Shown in pieces: positions 1 through 8,048 of a stretch of 20,609 bases of DNA; within the stretch, counting starts at the first letter, position 1; each line of letters begins with the position of its first letter. Made by a program: the position numbers and the translations under genes. The notes below the pieces were generated by a model. It had not been told where the DNA came from. It ran no database searches and saw only the letters and a list, made by a program, of their open reading frames with translations. Source of the DNA: a virus; IMG/VR virus record IMGVR_UViG_3300035670_001452, positions 1-20,609 of that record; one strand, 5' to 3'.

Positions 1-852
1 GTCACCTGCCGAGAGCGGAACAGCGACCTTGTTCCACCTGACATTCGGAACCTGAATACGGAGCGTGGACGGAACAGAGCCGCCAGCGACCGTGGTAGAA
101 GTCAAGTGAAGGTCTACGTCGAAGATTGTTTCACCAAGGAACCTGTCATACTCCGACGTGTCGGTGAAGTCAATCGTCAGAGACAGGGTGACCTCACGCA
201 TACCGAGCGCCATACGCTTCCAAGAACGGGTCTTGCGAAGTGTACCGATACGCTCCATGTTGTTGTTGACACCGAAGGTAAACTCCTTGACCGTTGTCAG
301 GAGAGTGCCCGAAGCGACCTTGATATCGACGCCGGAGAAGTGGAACGGAACAACGTTCGAGTAGGACGGTGTGCCCGCCGAACCCTGCTTTGCGCGGTTC
401 GTGCCTTCGAGGCCGAAGGAAGCGGTGACGATTTCGCCGTACGCTGCCTTGATTTCAAGGGTATTGACACGAACACCGGAGTAGCGCATGATGAGAACAT
501 CTGCTGCGCTGGACTCGAAGGTGAACGTCGGTTCCTCCGAAGCCGGGGTGTATACGTGCTCGTAACCGCCACCAGCGTACGCGCCGGAAGACACCGTTGC
601 TGCAAAGGCCGACTTCAAGAGGGAAGCGATATCCGTTGGGATAAGTTCCATTTCCATCGAGCCAGATACAACGTACGGGGCTGCCATTGCGATGTACTTG
701 TCGCGGCTGTGCCTAATCTGGTCAGGCACGATAAAGTCGTTGGAGTCCTCGAATGAGAACGAAGATACCGGGAGCCACTTCGTCGGAGCGACGAAAGTAC
801 CATCGGTAACCTCTACTCCATAACCTACGTAGCCAAGTGCGCCAAGGCTCAT
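1..852 (-). CDS. Tail tube protein (partial, C-terminus off window)
   Basis: This frame is open from an ATG at 852 to the window edge, giving 284 residues with no stop. An AAGAGGAAA ribosome site lies just upstream. The product starts MSLGALGYVGYGVEV and is rich in beta-strand, Thr, Ser and Gly, with the pieces IRHSRDKY and SGSMEME near residues 45-70 that resemble phage tail tube proteins. It follows the adaptor, gp10-like and tail-terminator genes, which is where the major tail subunit normally sits. It would polymerise into the tube through which DNA passes, supporting a siphovirus morphology. Identification rests on context and general resemblance, not on a diagnostic motif. Confidence 0.72.
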   Translation of the reverse strand, partial: MSLGALGYVGYGVEVTDGTFVAPTKWLPVSSFSFEDSNDFIVPDQIRHSRDKYIAMAAPYVVSGSMEMELIPTDIASLLKSAFAATVSSGAYAGGGYEHVYTPASEEPTFTFESSAADVLIMRYSGVRVNTLEIKAAYGEIVTASFGLEGTNRAKQGSAGTPSYSNVVPFHFSGVDIKVASGTLLTTVKEFTFGVNNNMERIGTLRKTRSWKRMALGMREVTLSLTIDFTDTSEYDRFLGETIFDVDLHLTSTTVAGGSVPSTLRIQVPNVRWNKVAVPLSAGD

Positions 853-867
853 ACTATAGTTTCCTCT

Positions 868-1350
868 TTACGCTTCGCGCCCACGCTGCTTGTTGACAGT
901 GAGCGTGACTTGTGCGGACTTGGCAATGACCGAGCCGCGCACCTGCACCATGTAGTCAGTCGCGGAGGCAACAACCTCCCTGACGCCTGTAAGGCCGTTC
1001 AGAGAACGGGTGGAGTCCCTACGGAACCAGTTGCGAACCTTCTCCATGACTTGAACCATCTGCCGGTCTGCCGTTGCTTCAAGGACAGTTGCGTCCCAAA
1101 ATGCACGAGAGTCCACGACGAGGGTTACTAGAACTTCAAGGTCCCTTACTTCGTACCCCGTCGTCTCAATGTCGGGCAGGTCACGAACCGGCTGGACCAA
1201 GAAAGCCGGGTAACTGTTCACGGGAATGACGCCGGGGTCGCCCCAGTAAACGGCTTCGATGTGAATAATGTCGGAGCACCCGCCGTTGGCGCTATCGGTG
1301 TCCTTGAACTCCGTCAGCGCCGTGACGATAGCGTCTACAACCGCTTCCAC
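868..1350 (-). CDS. Tail terminator / tail completion protein
   Basis: A 160-residue protein starting with GTG. That start overlaps the stop of the upstream gp10-like gene by one base (TAGTG), with GGAG eight bases upstream, so translation is probably coupled. The N-terminal helix (residues 1-15) followed by alternating beta segments and the AxVTLTV end resembles small tail-completion proteins that cap the tail tube and join it to the head. Size and its place between the gp10-like protein and the tail tube match the usual siphovirus order. The role is inferred mainly from synteny. Confidence 0.6.
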   Translation of the reverse strand: MEAVVDAIVTALTEFKDTDSANGGCSDIIHIEAVYWGDPGVIPVNSYPAFLVQPVRDLPDIETTGYEVRDLEVLVTLVVDSRAFWDATVLEATADRQMVQVMEKVRNWFRRDSTRSLNGLTGVREVVASATDYMVQVRGSVIAKSAQVTLTVNKQRGREA

Positions 1351-1874
1351 TACAACTTCTCCAAGTCTCTCGCAATAGCGATGCGCGCTTCCTTGCGGGC
1401 TGCGTCCAGAACGTCGCCGTTGACGAACCAGTAGGGACGAGCGGCCATGTTGCCACGCCCAACCTGATGCACAGCCTTGCTACCGCTGGCTGTAACATTC
1501 ACAGAGCCACGTTTCGGCTCAACCTCGACTCTGATGCTCCCTCCCTCGAAATCCGTCTTAGCGAATGTTGCAGCGCCTCTGACAGCCCCTAGTTGGGTCG
1601 TCGTCAGCATCCGCAAGTCCTCGTAGCGGTGGAGGATGGGTCCAGTGCCGCCAAGGCCCATTTCCTCACGCTCCTTGACGGTGCGGGCTTTGAGTTGGTC
1701 CCAACCGCCGACCATAGAGCCCTCTGAGCGGAAGTTCTTGGCGAAAACGGTGCTTGCGCCACGAAGACCGGCGAGTGCGTACTTGTCGGTGCCGATGCGG
1801 AGCGTACGGTCAACACGGCGCATCATTGTCTTGGTGCCTTCGAGGCCCTTGACAGTGACAGTTACGCGCAGCAT
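1350..1874 (-). CDS. HK97 gp10-like head-tail joining protein
   Basis: A 174-residue protein. It opens with MLRVTVTVKGLEG, a beta-strand start typical of the HK97 gp10 / virion morphogenesis group, followed by a basic helix. Residues about 75-100 contain W..LK..T...RE..G.GG.GPIL and LRMLTT, the family pattern of a Trp followed by a Gly-rich turn and the sequence before the first long strand. ARPYWFVN near residue 145 matches the (A/R)RP-F signature near the end of these proteins. Its ATG overlaps the stop of the adaptor gene (TAATG). It would sit in the neck between connector and tail. Confidence 0.7.
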   Translation of the reverse strand: MLRVTVTVKGLEGTKTMMRRVDRTLRIGTDKYALAGLRGASTVFAKNFRSEGSMVGGWDQLKARTVKEREEMGLGGTGPILHRYEDLRMLTTTQLGAVRGAATFAKTDFEGGSIRVEVEPKRGSVNVTASGSKAVHQVGRGNMAARPYWFVNGDVLDAARKEARIAIARDLEKL

Positions 1875-2422
1875 TAGCCAATCCTCTCGCGCCTGTACGG
1901 TTCCAGCAGGTCAACAATCATCTGGTCGATGTTCGTGACCATGAAGATTTCTCGGTCTTGCGGGCCTTGGTACTGAGGCTGAACGAGGTTTGCGACCTTT
2001 AGCGCAGTGGCACGCTGCACGTTGGAGGGAACGGGGTCGTATCCGGTCACGTAGCCAACGGTATAGAAGTAATCCCTGTACCAAGGCCCGTTGATTGGGT
2101 TCTTGAACTCGATGATGCCTCCTGCACGGATACGCACCAGCGAGGGGTCAACGGTGCCGCTTGTTCCCAAGTCGTTGACCCACGCAATCGAGTTGACCAC
2201 AGTGACCGGGAAGTCATCGAGGATGAGCCTGTTACCACCGCTGCCAAAAGACTCCGTGTAAGCGGAGGCAGAGGCAAACTTGCGGTCGCAGTAGTTCTCA
2301 ACCCAGTCCGATGCTTCTGTGATGAGGGTTTCAAGGGCATAGGCGGAAGGTGCGAAGGATTGCTTCAATCCGAGCGTTGCCATTTGCTCCTGAATGTACT
2401 CTGCGGTGATGAGGTATGCCAT
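1874..2422 (-). CDS. Head-tail connector / adaptor (gp6-like)
   Basis: A 182-residue protein. The N-terminal half is helical (YIQEQMATLGL; LETLITEASDWVENYCDRKF), a pattern of phage gp6-like adaptors, in which an early helix precedes an amphipathic helix ending in a Cys or Arg/Lys-Phe. The central beta part reads LILDDFPVTVVNSIAW, and the C-terminal helix MIVDLLEPYRRERIG matches the usual LL.PYR ending. This protein docks on the portal ring after DNA packaging. The start overlaps the stop of the small basic ORF upstream (TAATG), and a GAGAGG ribosome site lies seven bases before the ATG. Confidence 0.78.
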   Translation of the reverse strand: MAYLITAEYIQEQMATLGLKQSFAPSAYALETLITEASDWVENYCDRKFASASAYTESFGSGGNRLILDDFPVTVVNSIAWVNDLGTSGTVDPSLVRIRAGGIIEFKNPINGPWYRDYFYTVGYVTGYDPVPSNVQRATALKVANLVQPQYQGPQDREIFMVTNIDQMIVDLLEPYRRERIG

Positions 2423-2523
2423 TATGCGCCTCTCAGAAGACGGCTACGCTTTTGACGCTTCTTCCTGAACAGGGTGCCAGCACGAGACGATGCACGGCGG
2501 CTTCCTGCGATAACCTTGGCCAT
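2422..2523 (-). CDS. Very small basic protein, unknown
   Basis: A 33-residue ORF starting four bases after the glycosyltransferase stop and ending in a TAATG overlap with the adaptor gene. About a third of its residues are Arg or Lys (RKKRQKRSR near the end). The frame stays open upstream: alternative starts are an ATG at 2559 (45 residues) and a TTG at 2682 (86 residues), both overlapping the glycosyltransferase gene. No start has a strong ribosome site; AGG six bases before the ATG at 2523 is the best. The junction geometry supports expression, but I do not recognise the product. Confidence 0.45.
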   Translation of the reverse strand: MAKVIAGSRRASSRAGTLFRKKRQKRSRLLRGA

Positions 2524-2527
2524 GGAC

Positions 2528-3826
2528 CTAAGCGGAAGGTTCCGCCTGTCGTCCTCCATCTTCAACCGTACTCTCTCGAAGTACGACGGGCGACGACCCG
2601 GCTTCCTGCCGCCCTTGATTGATTTGTTCCTCGATGACTGGCTCTGCCTTAGGCCGGGAGCAGACCTTCTCAATCTTGCCAACGATGATTTCCTCGAAGG
2701 CAGACCAGTCGAACTGCTTGACTGCCTCTAGCCCCTGCGCACGCATGCGAGCCATCTTGCGAGGGTCGCGCTTTAGCGAAAGGATGACCTTGGCGATATC
2801 CTGCGGGTTCAGGTTAGCGTAGCGAGTACCCGACTTATGGACCTCCCAATCGTACGGTTCAATGCCGACGCCGCCACCAAGTCTTGCAACTTCCCAACCG
2901 GCACCATACTTGGTGACGGCGACCGGCGTGCCACAGGCCATGGCCTCCGCGATGGGAAGACCAAAGCCCTCAACCTGAGAAGGCAGCACGAACAAGTCTG
3001 CTGCTGCCACCAGTTCACGAAGGCCGGGAACGTCCAAATCCCCCAGTTCAGGCACGGCCTTCCCGAAGCCAGACATGAGGGGGTTGAAGATGACGCTCTG
3101 CTGAATGGCGAACGCTGTGGCTACCTCGGGCAAGTTCCACCCTTCGAGCCAATGGTTCTGGAAAGGAACGGTGTGCAGGTAAAGCAGAACGTCCTTCTGA
3201 TTGTACTGATGCTTTAGGATGCTGATTGCTTCGATAAGACGAGTAAGTTGCTTCCTGCGAACGTTTTGCGACACACAGACGACGACAAACTTGTCACCCC
3301 AGCCAAGCCTATCGCGCATGACTGCGCGGTCTTCGTCGGTCATCGGCGTGAACACGTCATGGTCAACGCCGTGGTAAACGAAGTCGATATCCTTCCCGAT
3401 ATCGCGCTTCACAACCTCCTGCCCATACTTGGAGCAGGTCATGAACTCGATGTGCCCAAGAATGGTGCGCCAGTGCATGTTGACGATTGGCTCACCCTCG
3501 ATTGGGACATACGCGAAGAACGGCATGGCCTCGGGGATTACAGCGGACATTCCGGTCACGCTTCCGGGGTCGCCGGTCATGTAGATTACGTCAGGCTCGT
3601 ACTCTTTGTCTTCGAGCACCTTGATGAGCCGTAGGTAGCCCATCGGGTCGTTGCTCTCTGGCACAAACTGGGTGACTGGCAGGTCAGTCTCAGCGGCCTC
3701 GAACTTTAGCCCCGTTACGGTGGCTACGTCCCATCCCTTACTTAGGAATGCGCTTAGTGCGTGGGAGTTGACTCTCCCGAACCCCGTCTTCCCCAGCGGG
3801 CTGTCCCCCACCATCAGAACTTTCAT
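2528..3826 (-). CDS. Glycosyltransferase family 4 (GT-B fold)
   Basis: A 432-residue glycosyltransferase that should move a sugar from a nucleotide-sugar donor to an acceptor. The start at 3826 is chosen over an upstream ATG because AGGAGAG lies seven bases before it and the protein then begins MKVLMVGDSP, the standard first strand and Gly-loop of GT-B enzymes. The N-terminal acceptor domain covers about residues 1-165. The donor domain contains SQNVRRKQ (186-193), the conserved basic motif, and EGFGLPIAE (286-294) with the E-x7-E pair that binds the donor. From about residue 395 the tail is charged and probably disordered. It sits among head genes, so the substrate may be a virion protein, though host-surface or DNA modification is also possible. 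Confidence 0.88.
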   Translation of the reverse strand: MKVLMVGDSPLGKTGFGRVNSHALSAFLSKGWDVATVTGLKFEAAETDLPVTQFVPESNDPMGYLRLIKVLEDKEYEPDVIYMTGDPGSVTGMSAVIPEAMPFFAYVPIEGEPIVNMHWRTILGHIEFMTCSKYGQEVVKRDIGKDIDFVYHGVDHDVFTPMTDEDRAVMRDRLGWGDKFVVVCVSQNVRRKQLTRLIEAISILKHQYNQKDVLLYLHTVPFQNHWLEGWNLPEVATAFAIQQSVIFNPLMSGFGKAVPELGDLDVPGLRELVAAADLFVLPSQVEGFGLPIAEAMACGTPVAVTKYGAGWEVARLGGGVGIEPYDWEVHKSGTRYANLNPQDIAKVILSLKRDPRKMARMRAQGLEAVKQFDWSAFEEIIVGKIEKVCSRPKAEPVIEEQINQGRQEAGSSPVVLRESTVEDGGRQAEPSA

Positions 3827-4085
3827 CTGCGCTCTCCTGTACGGCGCTATCAGCACTCTTGGTGCTCAGGGAGGCTACGAGTTCGTCAAGGCTGATTTCG
3901 CGGCCTGTAACGGGGTCGAGGCGGTAGCCCTTCATCCATGCACGCTGCGCCCAGTGAGTGAACTTGGGGTCGCGTGGCAACTCGATTACGCCAAAGTGAA
4001 CGTCAACCTCGCCCTCGTAGAAGTAGAACTTCTGGTCAGGGAGTTCGTTCGGGTAGATGTGCTTTAGAAGTACCTTCTCGGCCAT
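3738..4085 (-). CDS. Small structural-operon protein, unknown
   Basis: A 115-residue protein between the capsid and glycosyltransferase genes. The start could be either of two adjacent ATG codons (4088 or 4085) behind TAGGAG. The first 70 residues look folded (aromatic-rich, for example KFYFYEGEVDVHFGVIELP); from about residue 72 it becomes Ser/Glu/Gly-rich and probably disordered. The last 89 bases overlap the beginning of the glycosyltransferase gene in another frame, so this tail is overprinted. I do not recognise a family. A head decoration or small connector role is possible from position only. Confidence 0.65.
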   Translation of the reverse strand: MAEKVLLKHIYPNELPDQKFYFYEGEVDVHFGVIELPRDPKFTHWAQRAWMKGYRLDPVTGREISLDELVASLSTKSADSAVQESADESSDGGGQPAGEDGVRESQLPRTKRIPK

Positions 4086-4107
4086 CATCACGGCTCCTAG
4101 TCTAGCA

Positions 4108-4135
4108 GGAGGGGTCACATTTCTGCAACCCCTCC
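4108..4135 (-). other. Intercistronic hairpin after the capsid gene
   Basis: GGAGGGGT and ACCCCTCC form a perfect 8-bp stem with a 12-base loop, 15 bases after the major capsid stop codon. On the transcribed strand no T run follows, so it is not a classical terminator. It may protect the capsid mRNA 3' end or attenuate readthrough. On the opposite strand it is followed by CGTTTT. Confidence 0.55.
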
Positions 4136-4150
4136 CGTTTTAGTTACGAC

Positions 4151-5032
4151 TTAAAGAGTAAAGTTCTTCAAGTGAACCGGACGCCCTTCGAGCGCGAAGC
4201 CGAAGTAGCCCTTAATCATGAAGTCCACAGAGTCCTTGGTCTTGGCCAGTTCCTCGAATGTGAAGTCCTGATGGACGAGCAACTTAGCGTCTGCACGCTT
4301 GAAGAACAGAATGTCCGTGTTCGTCTCCCAGTGGAGGTCCGTAACAATCGGCAAGCCGTCGTACGTCAGAACACGGAAGCCCGCAGCAACCTCAACACGG
4401 TCATTGAAGTTCTGCTGAGCCTGCAGGAGGGAGTTAATCTTCCTGCGAACCGCACGCGAAGTGAGGATGATATCAACGTCACCACGGGATGCGTCGATAG
4501 CCTCGTCAATCTTTGCGAGGGTCAGGGTTGCAGCGGCAGCGTCAACGACGCCAGTGCCGGAAGCACCCCAGTTGAGAACGTCAGAAGTATCAATCTGGTG
4601 AATGATACCCTGAATGTCGTCGGAGCCGCCAGTTGCCGTAGCAATGTCGGTGGACAACTTCTCAACGAGAGCCTGCGAGTGTGCCTCGACTTCCATCGCC
4701 ATAGCGTTGAACAACGACCCTGCAGCACGCTGCATCGGGCCGGTGACCTCGCCACGGGTGTACAGGTAGGCAACAGACTTCTGCTGCTTGCTGTACGTGG
4801 ACTGCGTAGCGGCAGGCAGAGAGCCGCCGTCCGTAGCCCAAGAAGCGGTCGGGAGGGCATCCCTACGACGGATGAAGTAGGTGTTGGTTGCCCACGGGAC
4901 CTTGTTCACGACGTTATACAGGACCGGCTGCTCTGCAGCGTAGTCGCGGATAGCGCCGTCAACTACCTCAGGGATGAGGTAAGAGCCGGTGCTCGCAAGG
5001 TCAAGAGCCTTGCGAATAGTCATCTGGTCCAT
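4151..5032 (-). CDS. Major capsid protein (HK97 fold)
   Basis: A 293-residue protein that forms the icosahedral shell. It starts MDQMTIRKALDLAS after an AAGGAAG ribosome site. Features of the HK97 fold: an N-terminal arm with RRRDALPTASW near residues 55-65, the E-loop/spine region GSLPAATQSTYSKQQ with the following beta hairpin (SVAYLYTRGEVTGPM), a long spine helix (LFNAMAMEVEAHSQALVEKLSTDIA, about 107-131), then the A domain with DIILTSRAVRRKINSLL and a closing FGFALEGRPVHLKNF. There is no separate scaffold or delta domain; the acidic, coiled-coil tail of the preceding protease probably supplies that function. Confidence 0.85.
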   Translation of the reverse strand: MDQMTIRKALDLASTGSYLIPEVVDGAIRDYAAEQPVLYNVVNKVPWATNTYFIRRRDALPTASWATDGGSLPAATQSTYSKQQKSVAYLYTRGEVTGPMQRAAGSLFNAMAMEVEAHSQALVEKLSTDIATATGGSDDIQGIIHQIDTSDVLNWGASGTGVVDAAAATLTLAKIDEAIDASRGDVDIILTSRAVRRKINSLLQAQQNFNDRVEVAAGFRVLTYDGLPIVTDLHWETNTDILFFKRADAKLLVHQDFTFEELAKTKDSVDFMIKGYFGFALEGRPVHLKNFTL

Positions 5033-5041
5033 GTTTCTTCC

Positions 5042-6214
5042 TTACTTGCCCTGCGTCTGCAGAGCCAGAGCGAGACGCAACCTCTCGGACGGGGTAGCCT
5101 TGCTCAGGAGGTCAGCGAGTTCGCTTTCCTGAGACTTCCTCGTCTCGTCGGTGATTGCACCGGGGATTTGCGTACGCGGAGCCTTTTCAAGTTCCTCGAT
5201 ACGAGCGGCTTGCTCCGCGTTGGCCTTAGCAAGGGCCTCAATCTGAGCCGTCAGAGCAGCAAGACCGTCGTCTGCCGTTTCCTCTGTTGACTTGTCGAGG
5301 GTATCTTCCTCAGCCTCGGAGTCCGACTTCTCGGAACCGACTTCACCAAGAAGACCAAGGTCTGTCAAGGTGCTTGTCATTTCGTTATAGAGCGAAAGCA
5401 ACTTCTTGCCGTTAGCGGCGGAAATGTTGCGCCCAGCCTTGTCAACGTCATCGGAGTCGTCCTCAGCGGACTTGTCAGTCTCGTCCTCGGTGACTTCCTC
5501 AGTCTCAGACTTGTCAGTCTCGTCGGCAACGGCGCTCGAAGCGTCGGTGTCCTCCGCTGACTTGTCTGTAGTTGCGTCGTCAACTACCTGCTCGTCGGCA
5601 GCCTTGTCCGTAGCGTCCTCGACGTTCTCGTCAAGGAGTTCGCCGTTCGGTCCAACCTTCATTGCGTTTACTCCGTCAGAAGCGTCTTCGAGTGACGCAT
5701 CCTTAATGCTCTTGGAAAGTACCGACCCGAAGGACGGGTACCATGCAGGGCGTGTGGTGTTCGAGATTTCATCAAGAACCACGTCCTTGTACGTACGGAT
5801 GGGCTTGGAATAGCCTTCAACAACGTCGTAAGCGTAGTCAAGTACCCTACCGCTCACGGACATGCCGTACTGCTTTCCCTTGTCCAACTGCTTCCACAGG
5901 TAGGAGGATGCAGGGTTGTCGTCGTCCAGCCTGACTTCGATGCCAAGGTGGAAGTGCTCGTTGACCCAAGCCTTCGTAATGACGCCAAGGTCGCGCAGGA
6001 CCCCATCAGGGGCGTGTGCGTCACGGTAGACCAAACCTTCGTCGGGCCTCTCGTTGATTTGAGCCGCGAACCGCTCGATGAGTTCGGGAGCCATGCGCTC
6101 ACCCTCGGAGTCAACCTCCGGGCCGCTCGCATAGCCGATGACGTACTTACCGTCAGCGCGCTGCTCGCTCTTGATGATGGGGAACGTGTACTTGAACGTT
6201 GCCGCAAGAGTCAT
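5042..6214 (-). CDS. Prohead protease fused to acidic scaffold-like domain
   Basis: A 390-residue protein. Residues 1-165 look like a phage prohead serine protease of the XkdF/U35 kind: GYASGPEVDSEGERM (27-41), a candidate catalytic His67 in YRDAHAPDG and a candidate Ser119 in GMSVSG. Residues about 195-315 are very acidic with repeated TDKSAED-like units. Residues 315-345 form a coiled coil (LTAQIEALAKANAEQAARIEEL), and the C-terminal helix includes LADLLSKATPSERLRLALAL. The second half therefore looks like a scaffold that directs capsid assembly and is then digested. The gene lies between portal and capsid, the standard place. The ribosome site before 6214 is weak. Confidence 0.8.
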   Translation of the reverse strand: MTLAATFKYTFPIIKSEQRADGKYVIGYASGPEVDSEGERMAPELIERFAAQINERPDEGLVYRDAHAPDGVLRDLGVITKAWVNEHFHLGIEVRLDDDNPASSYLWKQLDKGKQYGMSVSGRVLDYAYDVVEGYSKPIRTYKDVVLDEISNTTRPAWYPSFGSVLSKSIKDASLEDASDGVNAMKVGPNGELLDENVEDATDKAADEQVVDDATTDKSAEDTDASSAVADETDKSETEEVTEDETDKSAEDDSDDVDKAGRNISAANGKKLLSLYNEMTSTLTDLGLLGEVGSEKSDSEAEEDTLDKSTEETADDGLAALTAQIEALAKANAEQAARIEELEKAPRTQIPGAITDETRKSQESELADLLSKATPSERLRLALALQTQGK

Positions 6215-6217
6215 AGA

Positions 6218-7636
6218 TTATCCGTCCGTCTGGTCCTCGCCCCCGGAGCCTTCTCCGGTTGCGGGAGCCTGACCGCCCTCGCTACCGTTAGCCGGTGGCG
6301 GGGAGCCTGCTGCGGGCGGCTGATTTTCGGTTCCCTGCCCGCTGATTGGCTGTCCAGATGGGCCGATTAGACGAGCCGCAACGTCATCCAGCCACTCGAC
6401 CGGGATTGCGCCCGCCGCTGTCTGGACAAAGTGAACGTCGCCGCCGTCAATCTTCGGCAGGCCGAGTTCGCCCTTAATCTGGTTGATAGACATAACGCCA
6501 AGCCTCTCGGCCTCACCGTACAACTTCATCATGTCGAGCATGTCACGACGGCTAGAGTCGTTCTGCCTGAACAGAATGTCGTCCCACTTGTAGAGCAAGA
6601 GGATAAGGTCGTTGTTGATTTCTTCCTCGACAACCAACTGCAGCGGAGCGATGTTCTCCTGCCTGAATGTGTTGTCGGCTTCCTTCGAGGTCGAACGGTT
6701 CGAGTCCTCAGTGATGCCCAACTTGGAAGGGTCAATGTCGAGAACGGAGAGGATTTCCTGACGGTTGAACTTGCGCCCCTCGATGAACTGCATTTCCTGC
6801 CGGGTGGACACTGATTTGTTGATATCAATGTCGCCTTCGAGCAGGACAGGCTTGTGTGCATTTTCGGGACCGACGTAGTTCTGCGTCAGCCACTCACGGT
6901 TGCGCTCGACTTCTTCCTTGTTGCTGTTCTTCATCGAGAAGATGATGCCAGTATGGGCAGAGTTCTCGAAGAACCTCTCGTTGAACTTCATCGCAAACAG
7001 GTCGGATGCGACTGTCAGTTCAAGCGAAGATAGGAGGCTAAGACCACGAATATCGTTGTCGGGGTCATCGAACTTGAACTGTACGATATCCTCGGCACTG
7101 TACTCGATTGCGTCTTCGCTCTCAGCGATAGGTCCGTAGCGCCACTTTGACAACTGGCCATCTACGGTCTTCTCGTCCATGTAGTACGGATGCAGCCTGC
7201 GGGCGCTGATTGGCGTTCCCGCTGCGCTCTTGTCGCGGATGATGAGCCAGAAGGCTTCACCGTAAATCAGCAAGTCCTTGTAGGTCACACGGAGCAACTG
7301 GCTGCCGTTTGACACACGGAAGAACTTGCGGAGCGCCTTGACCTTCGTGTCCTCGACTGGCTCGTCTGGCTCAGCCGGTACGAAACGGTACCCGTTAGCA
7401 ACGGCTACCTTGGCAATCTTTTCGATGCCAGCACGCACAGTTGGGTGCTGCTTGTACATTTCGTAGAAGGTCGCATAGCGAGCCTTCCTGCTGCGGTCGA
7501 TGAAGTACGCCTCGCCGTTCTTGGTCGCACCAAGGACAGTGAAGTTCGCCCTCACCGCGCCGGGAGCCGTCTGGCCAACCTGCGCCTTCTGTGCAGCAGC
7601 GTCGGTTGCTGTCTTAGTCCTTCTAGTCGCTGCCAT
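6218..7636 (-). CDS. Portal protein
   Basis: A 472-residue protein that should form the dodecameric ring at the DNA-entry vertex. The ATG at 7636 follows AAGGA at five bases. Typical portal features are YATFYEMYKQHPTVRAGIEKIAKVA (residues about 53-77), YGEAFWLIIRD (wing strand), EYSAEDIVQFKF, GLSLLSSLELTVASDLFAMKFNERFFENSAHTGIIFS (about 199-235, the conserved stem region) and NRQEILSVLDIDPSKLG near 294-310. The last 50 residues are Gly/Pro-rich and low complexity. It overlaps the small gene upstream by 14 bases. Confidence 0.9.
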   Translation of the reverse strand: MAATRRTKTATDAAAQKAQVGQTAPGAVRANFTVLGATKNGEAYFIDRSRKARYATFYEMYKQHPTVRAGIEKIAKVAVANGYRFVPAEPDEPVEDTKVKALRKFFRVSNGSQLLRVTYKDLLIYGEAFWLIIRDKSAAGTPISARRLHPYYMDEKTVDGQLSKWRYGPIAESEDAIEYSAEDIVQFKFDDPDNDIRGLSLLSSLELTVASDLFAMKFNERFFENSAHTGIIFSMKNSNKEEVERNREWLTQNYVGPENAHKPVLLEGDIDINKSVSTRQEMQFIEGRKFNRQEILSVLDIDPSKLGITEDSNRSTSKEADNTFRQENIAPLQLVVEEEINNDLILLLYKWDDILFRQNDSSRRDMLDMMKLYGEAERLGVMSINQIKGELGLPKIDGGDVHFVQTAAGAIPVEWLDDVAARLIGPSGQPISGQGTENQPPAAGSPPPANGSEGGQAPATGEGSGGEDQTDG

Positions 7637-7838
7637 TGTCGTCCTTACGCAGGTAGAATGTCCACGTGCAACTCAGTCCGTTGGGGTCCGAGACGCGGAC
7701 ACTCCATGAGTTCTTCCTCACGGTAAAGCCCGAAACGTCCCCACGCTCAATGGCGCGACGAACACGGCGAAGTGCTACCTTCACCAACGGGCTGAGTTCT
7801 GTCTTGGAAACAAGACGGTCGAGTTCACGTGTGTTCAT
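7623..7838 (-). CDS. Small protein, unknown
   Basis: A 71-residue protein; I take the ATG at 7838, three bases before which lies the stop of the zinc-finger gene, with GGAGAC about eleven bases upstream. The first half is a basic helix (MNTRELDRLVSKTELSPLVKVALRRVRRAIERGD) and the second half is beta-strand like (FTVRKNSWSVRVSD...CTWTFYLRKDD). Its end overlaps the portal start by 14 bases. No family recognised. Its conserved-looking context suggests a real gene of the packaging module. Confidence 0.55.
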   Translation of the reverse strand: MNTRELDRLVSKTELSPLVKVALRRVRRAIERGDVSGFTVRKNSWSVRVSDPNGLSCTWTFYLRKDDNGSD

Positions 7839-7840
7839 GG

Positions 7841-8029
7841 CTATGCTGTCTCCGGTCCTTCCTTTGCGACCCACTTTACAGTGGTGCCACACTTTCGGCA
7901 GGGGCCTTCGACAGAGCCACGGATAATCCTGTAGAGGTCACGGTGCTTGATGGCGATGCGCTCACCAGAAGCCTCCGCGTACCCAAAGAGGGTACCGCAG
8001 GTGCACCTGACCGGCACTGGTCTACTCAT
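7841..8029 (-). CDS. Small zinc-ribbon protein (Com-like)
   Basis: A 62-residue protein with one CxCG knuckle near residue 9 and a CRKCG knuckle near residue 44, a four-Cys zinc-ribbon arrangement. The layout (short protein, two knuckles separated by about 30 residues, basic ends) recalls the Com family of phage translational regulators, but the spacing between knuckles is longer, so this is only a resemblance. It starts 19 bases after the large terminase stop. It may bind nucleic acid, for example in translational control of the packaging operon. Confidence 0.6.
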   Translation of the reverse strand: MSRPVPVRCTCGTLFGYAEASGERIAIKHRDLYRIIRGSVEGPCRKCGTTVKWVAKEGPETA

Positions 8030-8048
8030 TGGCTCTTGGCCCTCTCGG

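Noticed and set aside
4108-4135. Intrinsic terminator after the capsid gene
   Set aside because: No T run on the transcribed strand; kept only as a hairpin.
4172-5290. Long plus-strand open frame opposite the capsid gene
   Set aside because: Antisense shadow of the capsid and protease genes; no ribosome site and no family pattern.
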